Assembly: GCA_030737835.1 (NCBI GenBank)
Contig: CM060851.1
Span: forward strand, 9,667,611-9,731,610
Reading direction: 5' to 3'
Origin: Acorus gramineus
Taxonomy: Eukaryota; Streptophyta; Magnoliopsida; Acorales; Acoraceae
DNA length: 64,000 bases
Position 1 is the first letter of the stretch; the number at the start of each line of letters is the position of its first letter. This document shows, piece by piece, positions 32,500 through 45,212 of the stretch. Under the pieces are notes generated by a model, which worked only from the letters and a program-made list of their open reading frames with translations, searched no databases and was not told where the DNA came from. The translations under genes were made by a program, and so were the position numbers.

Positions 32500-34125
32500 C
32501 CCCCTCATAATGATAAGGCCAAAAAGATTGGTTACAAATCCGTTCCGTCCGATGTCGTACTCCAGTTTCTTGAATGTTGACAGCGGCACAACTTTAGTGA
32601 ACAAATTGGTGAGATTGTCCATCCACTGAATTTTTAGAACATCAATTTCACATTCACAAACTTCATAATGATTAGAAGATATGGCCACCAACAGCCCATA
32701 AAATAAAACTCCAAGAGATCGTTGTACCACCACATGTAGATACATAGCATGCTTGTGAGGATTTGAAAAATATCTTGAACAGACACAATACTTTTTCAAT
32801 AAAAAACCATTAGTGGAATTCTTTGAGTAGAATAAACCAATATATGTTGTTTGATGGACAAGTATCTCACTTGGGCTTCTCTCGATCTGCAGGCCGAGAC
32901 AATATTTAGTTTTCGCTAGGTCTTTCACTTCGAATTCATTCATAAGATATTTTACAGTTTTGTTGAGCTCTTCTGGAGTCCCAATTAAATTTATGTTATC
33001 AACATAAACTGTCAAAATAGCAAATCGCTTACTGGATATATTTATAAGGACACACGGGCAAATTAGATTATTTTCGTATCCTGCTTTTATCAAGTATTCA
33101 CTAAGACGGTTGTACCTACTGCGTTAATCTGTACAATGAACGTCTTAGCTTTATTGAGTACATACTCTTTGATTTTGCTTTAGGCAATTTATATCCTGTA
33201 GGGATTCATGTAAATTCTCATATAGATAAGCTGTTACTTTGTCCATTAGTCTCATATTGAGTTTTTCAGAAACTTCGAGACTTACTAGGTAATGGAATGT
33301 TATTGTATCCATGATTGATGAGTATGTTTCTTCATCGCTAAATCCTAGGTTTCTCCAGGAAACCTTGTGCCACAAGATGTGATTTATATCTAGCAATTTT
33401 ATCTTCTCATTTCTCTTTCTTACAAACACCCATTTGTAACCTTCAGGGTTAACATCTTTTAGGGTATGTATTATTGGTTCGAATACACCACATTTTTCAA
33501 GAAAATCTAATTATGCTTGAATTGCATCTTTCCACTTTGGCCAATTATTTCTTTGTCGACATTTATTTATGTTGTGTGGTTCATTGTAATCATCACCCTT
33601 TGAAATTTCAGTAGCTACTTCGTATGATAAATATGTCATCGATGATCATTAATCTGCGATTCCACATTTCTCTTATATGCATGTAAAATATAGAGATCTC
33701 AATATTATTAGGTACCTTTTCCACTTCTAGAGTTTGTGTAGTCACTTCAGGGACTCGTTTCTCTTCAGGGACATTATACTCTTCTGGCGTTTTAGAGAAA
33801 GTAGATCTATTGTTCATAATCTCTTCTAGAGCATTATGTATAACTTCTTCTGGAGCATTAAGAGCATGATTTTTCATTTGATCTCCACTTCTGGGGAGAT
33901 GAATTATTTTTTTGAACCTATAGGTCTATCACACTTCCGGCATGCATTAGAAATTTGATTTTCACGTCGAGAGGTACGTGAGTCTAGATGAGACAAAATG
34001 GATGTGTATTCCACAATAAGTCTCGTCGTTCTTCAAGAACAGATCGTACTTCAGGTACGCTCTTCTCTCCCTCTAACGGCGGGAATATTGTCTCATTAAT
34101 ATGACAACCCAAAAAAATAATACAC
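32500..34125 (-). pseudogene. Copia pol remnant with a mutated RT active site
   Basis: Read from 34125 downward: an integrase C-terminal-like piece (GCHINETIFPPLEGE, ERRDLLWNTHP, LDVKIKFLMHAG), the connector with NNWPKWKDAIQA, then RT as YKWVFVRKRNEK, EETYSSIMDTITFHYLVSL and LMDKVTAYLY. The catalytic box reads YVDN instead of YVDD (Asn codon at plus-strand 32995-32997), followed by EFEVKDLAKTKYCLGLQIE. Most of RNase H is deleted, and the end keeps DNLTNLFTKVVPLSTF. Stops and frame changes are frequent. It is not functional. Confidence 0.85.
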
Positions 34126-36732
34126 ATAATTGGATGAAAGAATCTTCTGTATCTTTAATGGGTAATAGAATTTTTAATTGTTTGAAACATCATTATGTAA
34201 TCCATGATCATATGATGTTTGCTCTTCTGGAGCTTACAAACAATTTTGTAATATTCAAAATATAATATTAAAATTTTCAAACTTTAAGATGTGATAAGAA
34301 TAAGATAAATCTACAAATGTAAAACTGCATTTCATATAACAAAGAAAAATAAAGACGTAAATATAAAATTGACAAATATATAATCATATATCAAGTAACC
34401 AATATCACATAGATGACAATAATTTTCCTTTGCATTTTAGGGGTTTGTTATGCAAACTTTTCCTTTGCTTTCATTCAATAGTATTCCACTTCTGGTGGTT
34501 TCAAAAATTTGTCATCTCTACGATTGTTGTGGTCGTATTAATCATGATTTAACCCTTGAACATAATCATTTTCATAGCTTAAAATAAAATAAAATTCATT
34601 TGCTTCAGGCAAAGATGCTAGAATCAATATATTGGGTTTTATGATTTTTATTATTATTATTATCAAAGCTCATTGTTCAACAATGAGAAGACATGAAAAT
34701 TGATAATAATAAAAATATTGCTCTCGATAGTGTTACTATTGGAGCATATTTGAGGCATAATGGTCGATGGACCATGGCCAACGAGATATTTATCTTTAAA
34801 TCCTCTTCATTATAATGGTAAATCTAATTAATCATAATTTTTACATGTTCCTGCTAGGATACATGAACTTTTTTTTTCATATCCTTCAGGAACCCAAAAA
34901 AGTATTACAATTTTTGTATGTTCCTACTTCCTACAGACATGAGTAACCATGATTTTTGTATAATCATTCATGGATAAAAAAATTACAAGGTCCTTTAGAG
35001 ACACTTTTACATGATCCTTCAGGGATGGTTCTGCAGGGACACATGACTATATAAAACCAAAGTGGATCTTATATAAATATATTATTTAGTAAATATGAAT
35101 TTCATCAAATTTGATATAACAATAACACACTGGTGTCATGTAGTATAGGCTTTAAATGAATATAACACAATTAAAGCAATAGATTTAAAGTTAAAATAAA
35201 TAACAGAGTTATATAGCCTGCAGAATATGGGAACCACAAATCAATCTCTACTAGAAAATGCATGGAAAAATATATTACTTGCTTATTAGATAATTTATCA
35301 TGGACATGCTATTTCGCCATGCTAATCTATAATTCGTACCATGCATGTAGAGATGATACAAATGTAACCAAATTATATCAATTTAATAAATCTTTTAGGG
35401 ACATAATAGCTTCAAGCTAGAGAAACAATAGGAATAAGAGCACAAGTCATTTAATTACCTGAAAATCACGGAGATCTATTGATATATATTTACTAATATA
35501 TACAATAAAATCGGATATATGCTGCTTGAACTTACCCAATCTTCATTAGTGATCTCCACCGAGAGTCCCATGCAACAAATCTATAGCTTTAAAATGGATA
35601 ATTAAATATAAATGTAAAAATAAATAGAAAGCGTAGAGAGTTTTTTTATGGTAAGCTTCAAGCTTTCAACACTATAAGCAAATTTCTTTTGGAATTTCTT
35701 GAGTATTGTGTATTCTAGATGAATAGGCGGTACCATTTGATAACATCACTTGGGCTCTTTTGGGGCCTTCAATAATACTAATTGGTCCTATTATGGTGGA
35801 TACCATAGTTGCATTGTATACCAAATCAGAGAAAAACTTCTGGTTTTATATATAAAATAAGAATTTCTTGTCCTATGTATAAAGTTAGAACTTCTGGTTT
35901 TATATATATAATAAGAGCTTCTGATCCTATTATTATTTTGTAAGAATTTCTGGTTCTACATATAAGATTAGAACTTTAGGCTCTATATATAAGATAAGAA
36001 CTTCTAGTTTTATATATAAAATTAATTAGAACTTCTCTCTATATAAAATTAATTAGAACTTCTAGTTCTATATATAAAATAAGAACTTCTAGTTCTATAT
36101 ACAAAATTAATTAGAACTTCTGGTTCCATTAATTATTTGTGAGAACTTTCGGTTCTACACAAAAAATTAGAACTATAATTTATTTGTGAGAATTTCTGCT
36201 TCTACACATGAAATTAAAACTTCTGGTTCTAATTATTTATTTGTGAGAACTCCTGGTTCTACACATAAGTTTAGAACTTCTGGTTCTACACATAGATGTA
36301 TAATATTTGAATAATAAAAAAAATTTAAATTTCAATAAAAAATGACAAACATGGAACAGTTACATGAAAAATAAATAATCAAATGATAGATGCTGCATAC
36401 TATTGCATGGGAAAATTGCATACGGGTTTTCATAAATTAATCATATCATAACATATGTATGGAAAATTTTCACGTGAATTGCATGCATGGAAAATAAAAT
36501 ATAGATGTATGTAGTAGATCAGATGAAAATAAAAGATAGAAGTATACGGGTTCTACACATAATTTGCATACGGGTTCCGGGCATATTGAAAAAAATTAAT
36601 CATATGTATGTAGTAGATGGATTTACATTAAAATACAGAGCATCAATGGGGAGTACATTTTTTATATAGATCATTAAGAACCCACCGATACAAACCTTTC
36701 TCTTTAATAAATGGCTTTTCGTGCTGATAACG
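34126..36732 (-). other. Non-coding interior of the minus-strand copia
   Basis: AT-rich sequence without gag, protease or integrase core. It contains short degenerate direct repeats (TCCTTCAGGGA, CTTCAGGCA) around 34900-35040 and the repeat field at 35830-36300. Confidence 0.5.
35830..36300 (-). repeat. Degenerate tandem repeat field in the copia leader
   Basis: About 15 imperfect copies of GAACTTCTGGTTCTATATA spaced 27-45 bp apart, alternating with ATAAAATTAATTA or TTATTTGTGA spacers. On the element's strand this lies between the primer site and the remaining pol. A few more copies occur outside the LTR at about 37710-37740. There is no coding phase. Confidence 0.75.
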
Positions 36733-37044
36733 TGTTGTAAACTAAGTAGAATACATAGATATAAGTATATATAAACAAAGCACACAAGCATATAGAAGAG
36801 AAGTAGAGAGAGATTCTTATTCACTATTTGTTGGTTGGTTATAGAATACAAGGCAATGTCCTTCCTTTTATAAAGTACATGAAGGAATCCCAAAGATTGG
36901 GAGTTACAAGCCAAAGAGGTGAAGGGGTAGTTAGTGGGGTGATTAAGATAGGAGGGTTATGGAGTTGAATGAGGGATTATGAAGTTGAAGAGTGGGGGAG
37001 GTTTTGGGTTGGAGAAGTGATGGTTATCCACCATATTCACAACA
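36733..37044 (-). repeat. 5' LTR of the minus-strand copia (312 bp)
   Basis: On the minus strand it starts TGTTGTGAATATGGTGG and ends TTTACAACA, immediately followed by the primer-site-like CGTTATCAGCACG. Confidence 0.85.
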
Positions 37045-39179
37045 ATAATAACATTTATAATATTATATACTTTGAAATGATCATAGAACAAATTCACATA
37101 AATGGGATCATTGAATAATGTCCATCATTATTGTTATTTTCCTATTTTTGGCAGTTATACAATCTGATTCGAATTTGATATGGTAATTAATTAATGATTC
37201 ACCATTTATATTTGTGAATTGTCATATTGTTATCATTATTATTCTTGTTCTTTCCATTTTGGTCATATTAAATTAAATTACTATTTGGTGTCTGTGATAA
37301 TGTTTTAATTTGTGATCATATTTTGGTCCTTTATTACTTTCCAACAATGAGGTGGAAATACATATAATGTGAAAGAACATGTAGGGCTTTACATAAAGGT
37401 CTTGAGTTTTAATATTCTCAAACACATTTTTTACTATATATGTCTTAGACAAATCATATGTTCTTAGATGAATTGTCAATATTTATTTGTTCCGAGTAAT
37501 GTATTTTATGGCTGCTGTTATTGTTTAAGCAGGGATATATACATCCAGCCATAATTTCTGAGAAAGATATGCGTCTATATCAATTTCAAGGGCAGCAATA
37601 CATGCTTCTACTTTATTGAGACTATTGGAATTCTTTTATGGGCTTTCATTATTATTATTCTGGATTTCTTGAGATATTATTATGATTAGCCAGACTCTAT
37701 TCACAAGAACTTCTTATTCTGGTTTTCTAGAATATCACTCAACACATGCAATCGGGATATTCTATGTCATCAGAATATTATATATGGAAGTATTATTATT
37801 TTGGACTTATTGACATTCGAGATTCTCCCACGTATGAAGCAATTGGTCTACATTTATTCTTCTATAGATATCATGTAGCTTGTTATCAATTCAAGAGTAG
37901 GGGTGGTAAACGAGCTGAACGAGCCGAGTTTTGACCTGCTCAGGCTCGGCTCGTTTAGTATCAAGCTCGGCTCGGTTCGGGAACGAGCTTCATTTTGTGT
38001 TCAAGCTCGGCTCGTTGGGCTCGTGAAAAGCTCGGTTAAAGCTCGGCTCGGTTCGTTTGTTAAACAAGCCAAGCTGAAGCTCGAATCAAGGCTCGGCTCG
38101 GGCTCGTTTAGCTAAAAAAAATCTTGTTTAGCATTTGAGAAGTCACATTTCATAAATCACAACACCTTATACATGTGAAAGTAACATAAGTTCGGGCTCG
38201 AGCTCAGCTCGTTTACAAACCGAGCTTTAAAAATTGTTCAAGCTCGACTCGTTTGTCTAATCGAACGAGCCTGAGCGAGCTTTAACCGAGCCGAGCCCGA
38301 GCCAAGCCCGAGCTGCTCCGCTCGTTTACCAGCCCTATTCAAGAGAGAATATTATATTATATTGGGTCTTCTGATTTTTCGATGCATATGGTATGAATAT
38401 TCTGGATTTCTAGAATGAGGAGCATGACATATAATTTGGTTATTTAAGGTATGTGACTCAATACCATTTTATTTTAATCGCACATTCTTACATGCAAATG
38501 ACTTGGTAAATGACATATTTTATATATACATATGTCAATATGATGATTAATTCTTTGTAACTTATATGTTTATGTGATAAATTGGACCAAGTTATGAGAA
38601 TTAAAAACATGTGATGTGTAGAGAAAACTGAAATAGAATGTAAATGGATTCTATTTATGTTTTATATGAAAAATAAATGATCATTTATGAGTAGAGATTT
38701 ATTTCACTATTACTTCCTAATTAGAAATGCCAGTCATTTATTCATGGAATAATTTGTGAATTCATATTAATGGGAGGGTTATAAATATGACTAAGTTATG
38801 AGCATTTAAATTATGTCATTTGTGGAGTAAACTTAGCATATAAAATTGTTGCCATATATATGCTCATATTTTTATTAGAGATATTTGTTTCATTATTATT
38901 TCAAATTGAGAATTTGATGAATATATTCTAGAAATAATATATGGGGGACATGTTTGAATATATGAAATAAATGAGCATGATGTTTTCATCTTATAGCATG
39001 TTAATCAAGTCCATAAATTATGAGTATTAGAAAAGGGCTTGATATATTATAATTATATATTCATTGGTGAATATTGCACTGCATAAAGCATGCTATATTA
39101 TGAGTTGTGGGGGATATGAATAAATTCTCATATAACCTTAAATAATAATAATAATATTTATTATTATTATACTAGCAAG
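37045..39179. other. AT-rich DNA, probably further copia debris, with a hAT insertion
   Basis: Scattered copia-like words are visible on the minus strand near 37545-37625 (LNKVEACIAALEIDIDAY), but no domain can be assembled. The hAT element at 37898-38337 is inserted here. Otherwise no gene. Confidence 0.45.
37898..38337. mobile_element. hAT-type MITE (TAGGGGTGGTAAACGAGC)
   Basis: A 440-bp element from TAGGGGTGGTAAACGAGC to GCTCGTTTACCAGCCCTA, with a perfect 8-bp duplication TTCAAGAG (37890-37897 and 38338-38345). The subterminal regions are packed with GCTCGGCTCG motifs in both orientations, which would serve as transposase binding sites and form strong secondary structure. No transposase. 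It is much GC-richer than its surroundings. Confidence 0.9.
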
Positions 39180-41763
39180 TAGACTGGTTTAATTTTTCAT
39201 CGAGGGGGATGGATACCCACCAATGACTCACCTCAGTTTTGTACCCAACTTCTGTGATTCGAGATCCCATGAAGGAAGTTCAATGTGGATTACAAATTGG
39301 CGAGTGACTGAAGGAGCGCTGAATTAAGAGATTATCCACTTAGTCCTTCCCTATGATGATCAGTGTTCAACTGTAATGGCGCAGGCTGAGTTTATACTCT
39401 TAATGGGATCAAGGCCTAGAGTTATGTACTCGGAGGCAGGGTATGTTTGAATACAGGTACCCTTTGAGACCCACCTATGTGAGTTGTGATCGTGGGGCCG
39501 CGATCTATGGGAATCAGGGTGATCTCTAGAGCACTCATGAAACGAGATACCGGCGCACGGCCTATAGCGCTACCTTTAAGAAGAACTGAATCCTTAAGTC
39601 GTATTATGTTGTGTGATCAGTTGAAGAGTGAGCTAAAATGGCTTAGTTCAAAGTGAAATATCCACTACTGTCCATTTCATTCTAAGACTAACATACACTA
39701 TGTGGAAGTTCAAGTCCGAAAGACACTTCTACTTATGACATTGTATAATTGCCCAAATATCATTCTGTTCCTTTCATCTAGTGATTCTATTATGTTATAT
39801 GCATTTTTGGTCAGTGGGGGATTGTTGGAAGGGCAGAGATACTCCCACCACTCAAATTATATGTTCCACCACCCTTTTAAATCCCCCACCTCCTATTTTG
39901 ATTTTTACTACACCCACCTCCTAATAAATACCCACCTAATAGATCACCAACCCCACCACCTACCCTATATGCACATAGCAACCTCTCTCTTCTTCCCCTT
40001 CTCTTCTCTGTTTTCTACTTTTCTTTCCAATCGAGGGCTTCTTCCCTAGGCATCGTGAGCCCTCTGTCAGGCCGCTGTGAACCCACCTTAAGCACGCATT
40101 GCCGTTCTCGTTGTCCCCCACCACAGCCCTCCCCATTGTCACATCGTGACCTCTCAAAGTGAAAGAAACGGGTATTTGATTTTTCACTTCTCCTTGACAT
40201 GAATGGTATTAGTGATTCATGAGTTGTATTCATTGATTTTTTTACTATTGTATAATTATTGGAATTTTTGTTAGAAAGTTAGTGTTTTGATATGAGGTTA
40301 GGGTATTTAAAGAGAAATGTATGGTTTAGGCTCAATTTTTTTTCTTTTTTTTCATTAAAAGATATGATAGTGATTGAATTTTCATTTATTTGGTTTAAAC
40401 TGTATATTACTAAGTATGGGATTTTTTGATATAAAGTTAGGGTTTTGATAGTATGTTAGGGTATTTTTGGGAAAATATATGATTTAAGATCAATTTATTT
40501 TTTATTTTTGGATTTAAAGATATGATTGTGATTGCATTTGTTTAGTTTAAACCCTATATTTTATCATCATTGGACAAGTTTAGATCGGATTTGTTAGTTA
40601 TTTAGAGGGATTTGTGGCGTGGGTAATATGATTTTATAATGACGTTACTCATCAATCTGTCCTTTGTTTGTGTTAATGGATGCGTGCATGAATCATCTTT
40701 TGTGATGTTTTTTTGTATTATTTGTTAATTGTTACTGTGGGTTGATGTGATTCGTGTATTCTTTAAATGGTTGATTGAAATGATAATATGATTTCAAAGG
40801 GAATTCTTGTGTTAATGCACAAGTTAGGATGAGTCTTCTTCTATTAGATTGTCAGGTTGATCTACTATATGGATGGTCATTTGCGATTAATAACCTAGAA
40901 TTGGTTTGTTAGTGTTCCAAATATCCATAGTGAGGATTGGTTTATTTTACTTTTTTGATGATGAATCCATTAGAATGTGCATGGCTGTCTCTATCTTGTA
41001 GTCTAATTCTTTAATAAGTTTTTCTCATTAATTCCGGGGGGGGGGGGGGGGACCTAGGGAAGAGTCAATATTGTGGGGGTGTCAATGAGTTAGATATTTG
41101 ATAGATTGTAGGCTTTCTGTCTATTATTTTTATATTTTATATATTATTGGAACCAATAGTTCGCAGGATGCCTCCGAAGCCACACATTCGATCCACAAAC
41201 TACTTCAAACCACAAGAGACGCCAATATAAAAGATTGACTAAAGATGTCCCTTCAACGTCAATCATCCCATACACTCAAAGAGTGGCATCAAATTCTCAA
41301 AATGTTGAGGTCGAACCACAAGAGGAAGATGAGAGGGAAGAAGTAGAGGTAGAAGCAGATTCAGATATTGATGAAGGTAGTATGAAGGGTCCTTTTCCTC
41401 GTGGTCCAGAAAATAATGAGCTTCTCATTGACTATCATTTTGTTTTTTCATCGATTTGTTGAAATGAATGTTTATTTAAGTAACAACAATGGTTCGATCA
41501 GTTGTGTATTATATGGTTTTTGTAGGATCACTTGTTCAAATTCAATAACTTACTTTAAACAGTGTGGATGTTTATTTGAATGGTGGTATTGATGGCTTTG
41601 AATGCAAGTATGACTCTGAAGGTTTACCCATGTTTATCAAGGAATCATGTCAAATGACCTGTGAATAATTCAACTATTGTTGAATTTGTGATTTTGTTTT
41701 CTCATGTTTCATGAGGAAACCTGATTGATGAAGTCAAACACATTACTATAACTCATTACAGAA

Positions 41764-42475
41764 CCCCCAGTTTGTTTTTTCTGTTCCCATCAACATAAAG
41801 GTGGTCTATGATATATAAATACATAGACATCCCATGTGTCTAACCCATTCTAGAATCAAATGGAAGACTTTTATGTTCCCATCGACATGCATATTGTCTA
41901 GGAAATTTAAAAACTTAGACACTGCATATGTCTAACCCATCCCAGAACCTATGGGTTAATTTTTATGTTTTCATAGACAGCAATAATGTCTAGAAAATTT
42001 AAAAACTTAAACACTACATATGTCTAACCCATCCCAGAACCTATGGGTTGACTTTTTTGTTTCCATAGACAGAAGTATTGTCTATAATATTTAAAAACTT
42101 AGATATTTCATGTGTCTAACCCATTTCAGAACCTATGAATTAATTCGTCTGTTTTCATAGATAGAAGTATTGTCTAAAATATTTAAAAATATAAACACTG
42201 CATATGTGTAACTCATTCCAGAACCTATTAGTTATTTTTCTGTTTCCATAGACACAAATAATGTCTAGAGTTTTTAAAAACTTAGACAGTGCATGTGTCT
42301 TACCTATTCCAGAACGTATGGATTGATTTTTCTGTTTTCATAGATAGAATTATTGTCTAGGGAATTTAAAAACTTAGACCCTGCATATGTCTAACCTATT
42401 CCAGAACCTTGATTGATTTTTATGTTTCCATAAACAGAAGTATTGTCTAGTAAATTTATAAACTTAAATAGAGCG
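41764..42475 (+). repeat. Tandem array, about 92-bp period, about 7.5 units
   Basis: The recurring core is ATGTGTCTAACCCATTCCAGAA, then a TTTTTCTGTTTCCATAGACA block, ATTGTCTAG and ATTTAAAAACTTAGACA. Cores start near 41835, 41930, 42020, 42113, 42205, 42295 and 42387. Units are diverged by roughly 10-20 percent. No frame is open through the array. The array resumes at 43020-43222. Confidence 0.85.
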
Positions 42476-43019
42476 TAGCGATGCATTAGATTTCTACTTG
42501 CTCCCAGGGAGTTATGATTACAACCATTGAAAGTGATAGCAAAACGATTGTTTTGAGTCAATAGGGTAGTCGCCTATTGTTTCCGGTTAGAAAGCGAGGT
42601 GACCAACCGAACAAAGGTGTGAGCGTAGGAGACATCTCTATTTTTCCCCTGGGGCTTCCTAACTTTCTCATCAAAGACTGCCTCACTCGAAAGCTCTTAC
42701 CCTCGTTTCTCCCCATTTCTAAAAGTACATCAAAGTAGCACTCGAAGATCCAACATTTAAGGTCTAGGACAATTAGAAAAAAAATTCAAAGCCAAAAGTG
42801 AAGAAGAAGGTGACCAAAGGTGTGAAAACCAGTCTAAAGCTTCTGCCGCAGATTCAGGTCTTCCCCATCCCGATCGTACACCTGTCACTTCTTGGAAGCA
42901 CCGGGCACGGCTGGGTTTGTTACAAGTTTTTTTCGATATTATTCCATTCCAACTCCTTCCCAATACCTCTCGAGGAAAATGAAAATCCCGCTCTCCAATC
43001 TTCGTCGCTCCTATGTTTA
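42476..43019. other. Unique segment splitting the 92-bp array
   Basis: About 545 bp with a composition unlike the repeats. The part from about 42770 to 43000 is codon-like in both orientations (for example GSTGHGWVCYKFF and NPALQSSSLLCL in one frame), but it has no recognisable domain and no splice structure I can defend. It could be captured host sequence or an old insertion. Confidence 0.35.
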
Positions 43020-43222
43020 CATACTTGTGTGTCTAACCCATTCCAGAACCTTTTGATTGATTTTTTGGTCACCTAGACAGGATTATTGTCTAGAACCCTT
43101 AACGACGTAGACACTCGATGTGTCTAATCCAAACCAGAACCTACGTTTTTTATACTGTTAACATAGACATCTTGATTGTCTAGGTTATATAAATACATAG
43201 ACAATACATGTGTCTAACACGG
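43020..43222 (+). repeat. Continuation of the 92-bp array, about two units
   Basis: TGTGTCTAACCCATTCCAGAA at 43027 and a diverged second unit at about 43118 (ATGTGTCTAATCCAAACC), plus CATAGACATCTTGATTGTCTAG. Same family as 41764-42475. Confidence 0.75.
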
Positions 43223-44026
43223 GAAGAGAGAAAGGGCAGCAGATAGAAGGTGGTGCTCTTAATCATTATAACTTAGAAGTGTTTCAATGCCTCTGGTTAG
43301 TTGAGGAGGTGGTGCCTAAAGTAGTTTAGGTGGTGGCCATATCTCTCCCCTTATTGGAATTTGTGACAAAAAATACATTAATGTTGTAACCGCCCCATTT
43401 AATTGAGAATGTTTTGGAGGCTCATTCACAATTAAACGTTATAAGTGCATGCTTCAATGGAAATCAATTGCATGTATTTTGTAACGTTTAACGCATGCAT
43501 TTAGACCACACGGTTTGATATTTAATTGAATGCATGCGTTTAGGTATAATTATCTCCTCCTATAAATTATATGGTTCTCAATCTTCTAAAGATAAATCCC
43601 CAACTTATGAAATAGAAAAAGGCTGAGAGTTTAATTTCCTATCTATCAATTGGAGCATCCATTCCATATGCTCTAAAATACTTCTTTATCTATTGATCTT
43701 GATCAAGCCTTATCAATCCTTTCTGAGCATCGACAATACAAGGATTCAGTTCGAGAACTCCATTTGATCGCACCACGGGGAGTCGGCAGAATCTCACAGG
43801 TCGAGTTGTATCTCGGGAACGTTGTGTCGGTGAAACTCCATACGTATGGAGAACATATTCGTTTCAAGGATAGCATCTCCTATGTGCCTCTCGACCAGGC
43901 CATTCCAATCATTTATCTCTTAATTCTATTATTTTTATTCTTGATATTTTAATATATTGATTCCCTAAAATTATGATTTATTGAGATACAACATTTTTTC
44001 ATGATTTTTGAGAATTAGTTCTAACA

Positions 44027-44352
44027 GCTGTGTGTATCTTTTTCCTACTTCCACACCTCCCCAACTTATATAATGGATGTGGGTGGTGTTCTTCCACCTG
44101 CTGGGGGCCCTCTCGTTAGTCGTCCTTGCGTTGCACTATTTACTGGGCCTGGCGCACCCCAACCAATTCTAAAGCCCAAGTTTTTATCTAGGTGAAAAGC
44201 AAAAAAAATTATGTTTTATTTATTATTTATTTATTTACCTAACAGGGAGGCAGCCACATGGAAGCAACATTCACATTCATTCAGATTTGATTTATTGAAC
44301 GGATCTAGATTTTTTTTTTAATAGATTTAGTTTTTTTTTTTTTTTTTGTATC
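44027..44352 (+). repeat. Duplicated segment 'b', second copy
   Basis: Matches 27742-28083: CTTTTTCCTACTTCCACACC, CTGGGGGCCCTCTCGTTAG, CTAAAGCCCAAGTTTTTATC, CCTAACAGGGAGG, and the terminal T run with GTATCCA. It starts directly after the LTR end at 44026. Confidence 0.8.
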
Positions 44353-44785
44353 CATATTAATATCTTAGATCCATTTTTGTGATTAGTTAATGTATATATG
44401 CGTTGTACAAGAAAATTCACCATATATGATATCTAGGTCAAATATCACATATAAAATAAAACATAAATATTAAAATAATATGTTACACATGAAGAATAAA
44501 ATTGCAAACGGCGCATTTCCGAAGGAGCATTTGTTCAATTAAATAAAATATGAAATGATTAGTGTAAAACTATTGGTGGATTCCTAAAGAAACTATAAGC
44601 GACAGTTCTTGCTACATCTCTCTCTCTCTCCCTCATTTATTTATTTTATATAATTATAAATAGTTAAATACATATATGATGAGTTGAAGAAAAGCAAACT
44701 AAACCAATGCATAAAAAGATTGAGGTTTTTTTTTGTTCCTTTCGGTAAGGAGTGCCGCCAGAGCATATGGTGTATATCATTAACT

Positions 44786-44806
44786 AAATATTAGTCTACA
44801 TAATAT
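44786..44806. repeat. Left target-site duplication of the LINE (21 bp)
   Basis: A 21-bp sequence (AAATATTAGTCTACA then TAATAT) identical to 48605-48625. It is followed by one A and seven T's, the complement of the LINE poly(A) end. Confidence 0.9.
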
Positions 44807-45212
44807 ATTTTTTTAAGCGAATCTAGTTATTTTTTTATTCCATCACAAAGAATGAACATGACTGAAGGGATGAGTAGATGAGAAGAGGTAGAGAAAAAAA
44901 AAAGAGAAGGTGAAATACAATATTTAAAATGCAATGAAAGTAAGGGCTAAAACACGCGTCCATAGTGACGTCCCTCATGGACCCTCCATCGCAATCAAAA
45001 CACGCCTGCACGGTGTTGGGTAGAAAAAACTTTTACCCCCACCCTGTGGCGATGTTCTGCTACTCTGTGATGCGAAAAGAGTTCTCATCGATCGAAATGC
45101 TTGAGATCCTGCACAAGCCCATGCCCCAGAGTCTGATGGCCAGTGCCGTCATCTCCCATAGGTTCTCAAAGTAGTACGAGGACCCCTTAAAAATGATCTC
45201 ATTTCTCGTCCT

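Larger units (their letters stand above)
32003..37044 (-). mobile_element. Ty1/copia retrotransposon, minus strand, both LTRs, degraded
   Basis: LTRs at 36733-37044 (5' in element orientation) and 32003-32278 (3', lacking its last 48 bp) are about 93 percent identical by eye. The 5' LTR ends ACAACA followed by a primer-site-like CGTTATCAGCACG (plus-strand 36720-36732). The 3' LTR is preceded by a polypurine tract AAGGGGAAG next to TGTTGTGAA. Between them only the end of integrase and parts of RT survive; gag and most of the integrase are gone. No target duplication can be scored because the 32003 end is truncated. Confidence 0.88.
39180..44026 (+). mobile_element. 3' end of an LTR retroelement with a long, repeat-bearing LTR (tentative)
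   Basis: 39180-39812 is non-coding, with ordered words (CACTCATGAAACGAGATACC, GCGCTACC, AGAACTGAATCCTTAAGTC) of the kind seen upstream of plant copia 3' LTRs. A polypurine tract AGTGGGGGA (39813-39821) precedes a candidate LTR starting TGTTGGAAG at 39823 and ending TTCTAACA at 44026, directly before duplicated segment b'. The 4.2-kb length is inflated by a 92-bp tandem array and an insertion, and nested LTRs are possible (TGTTGTAACCGCCCC at about 43382). No coding domain was found, so family and exact limits are uncertain. Confidence 0.45.
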
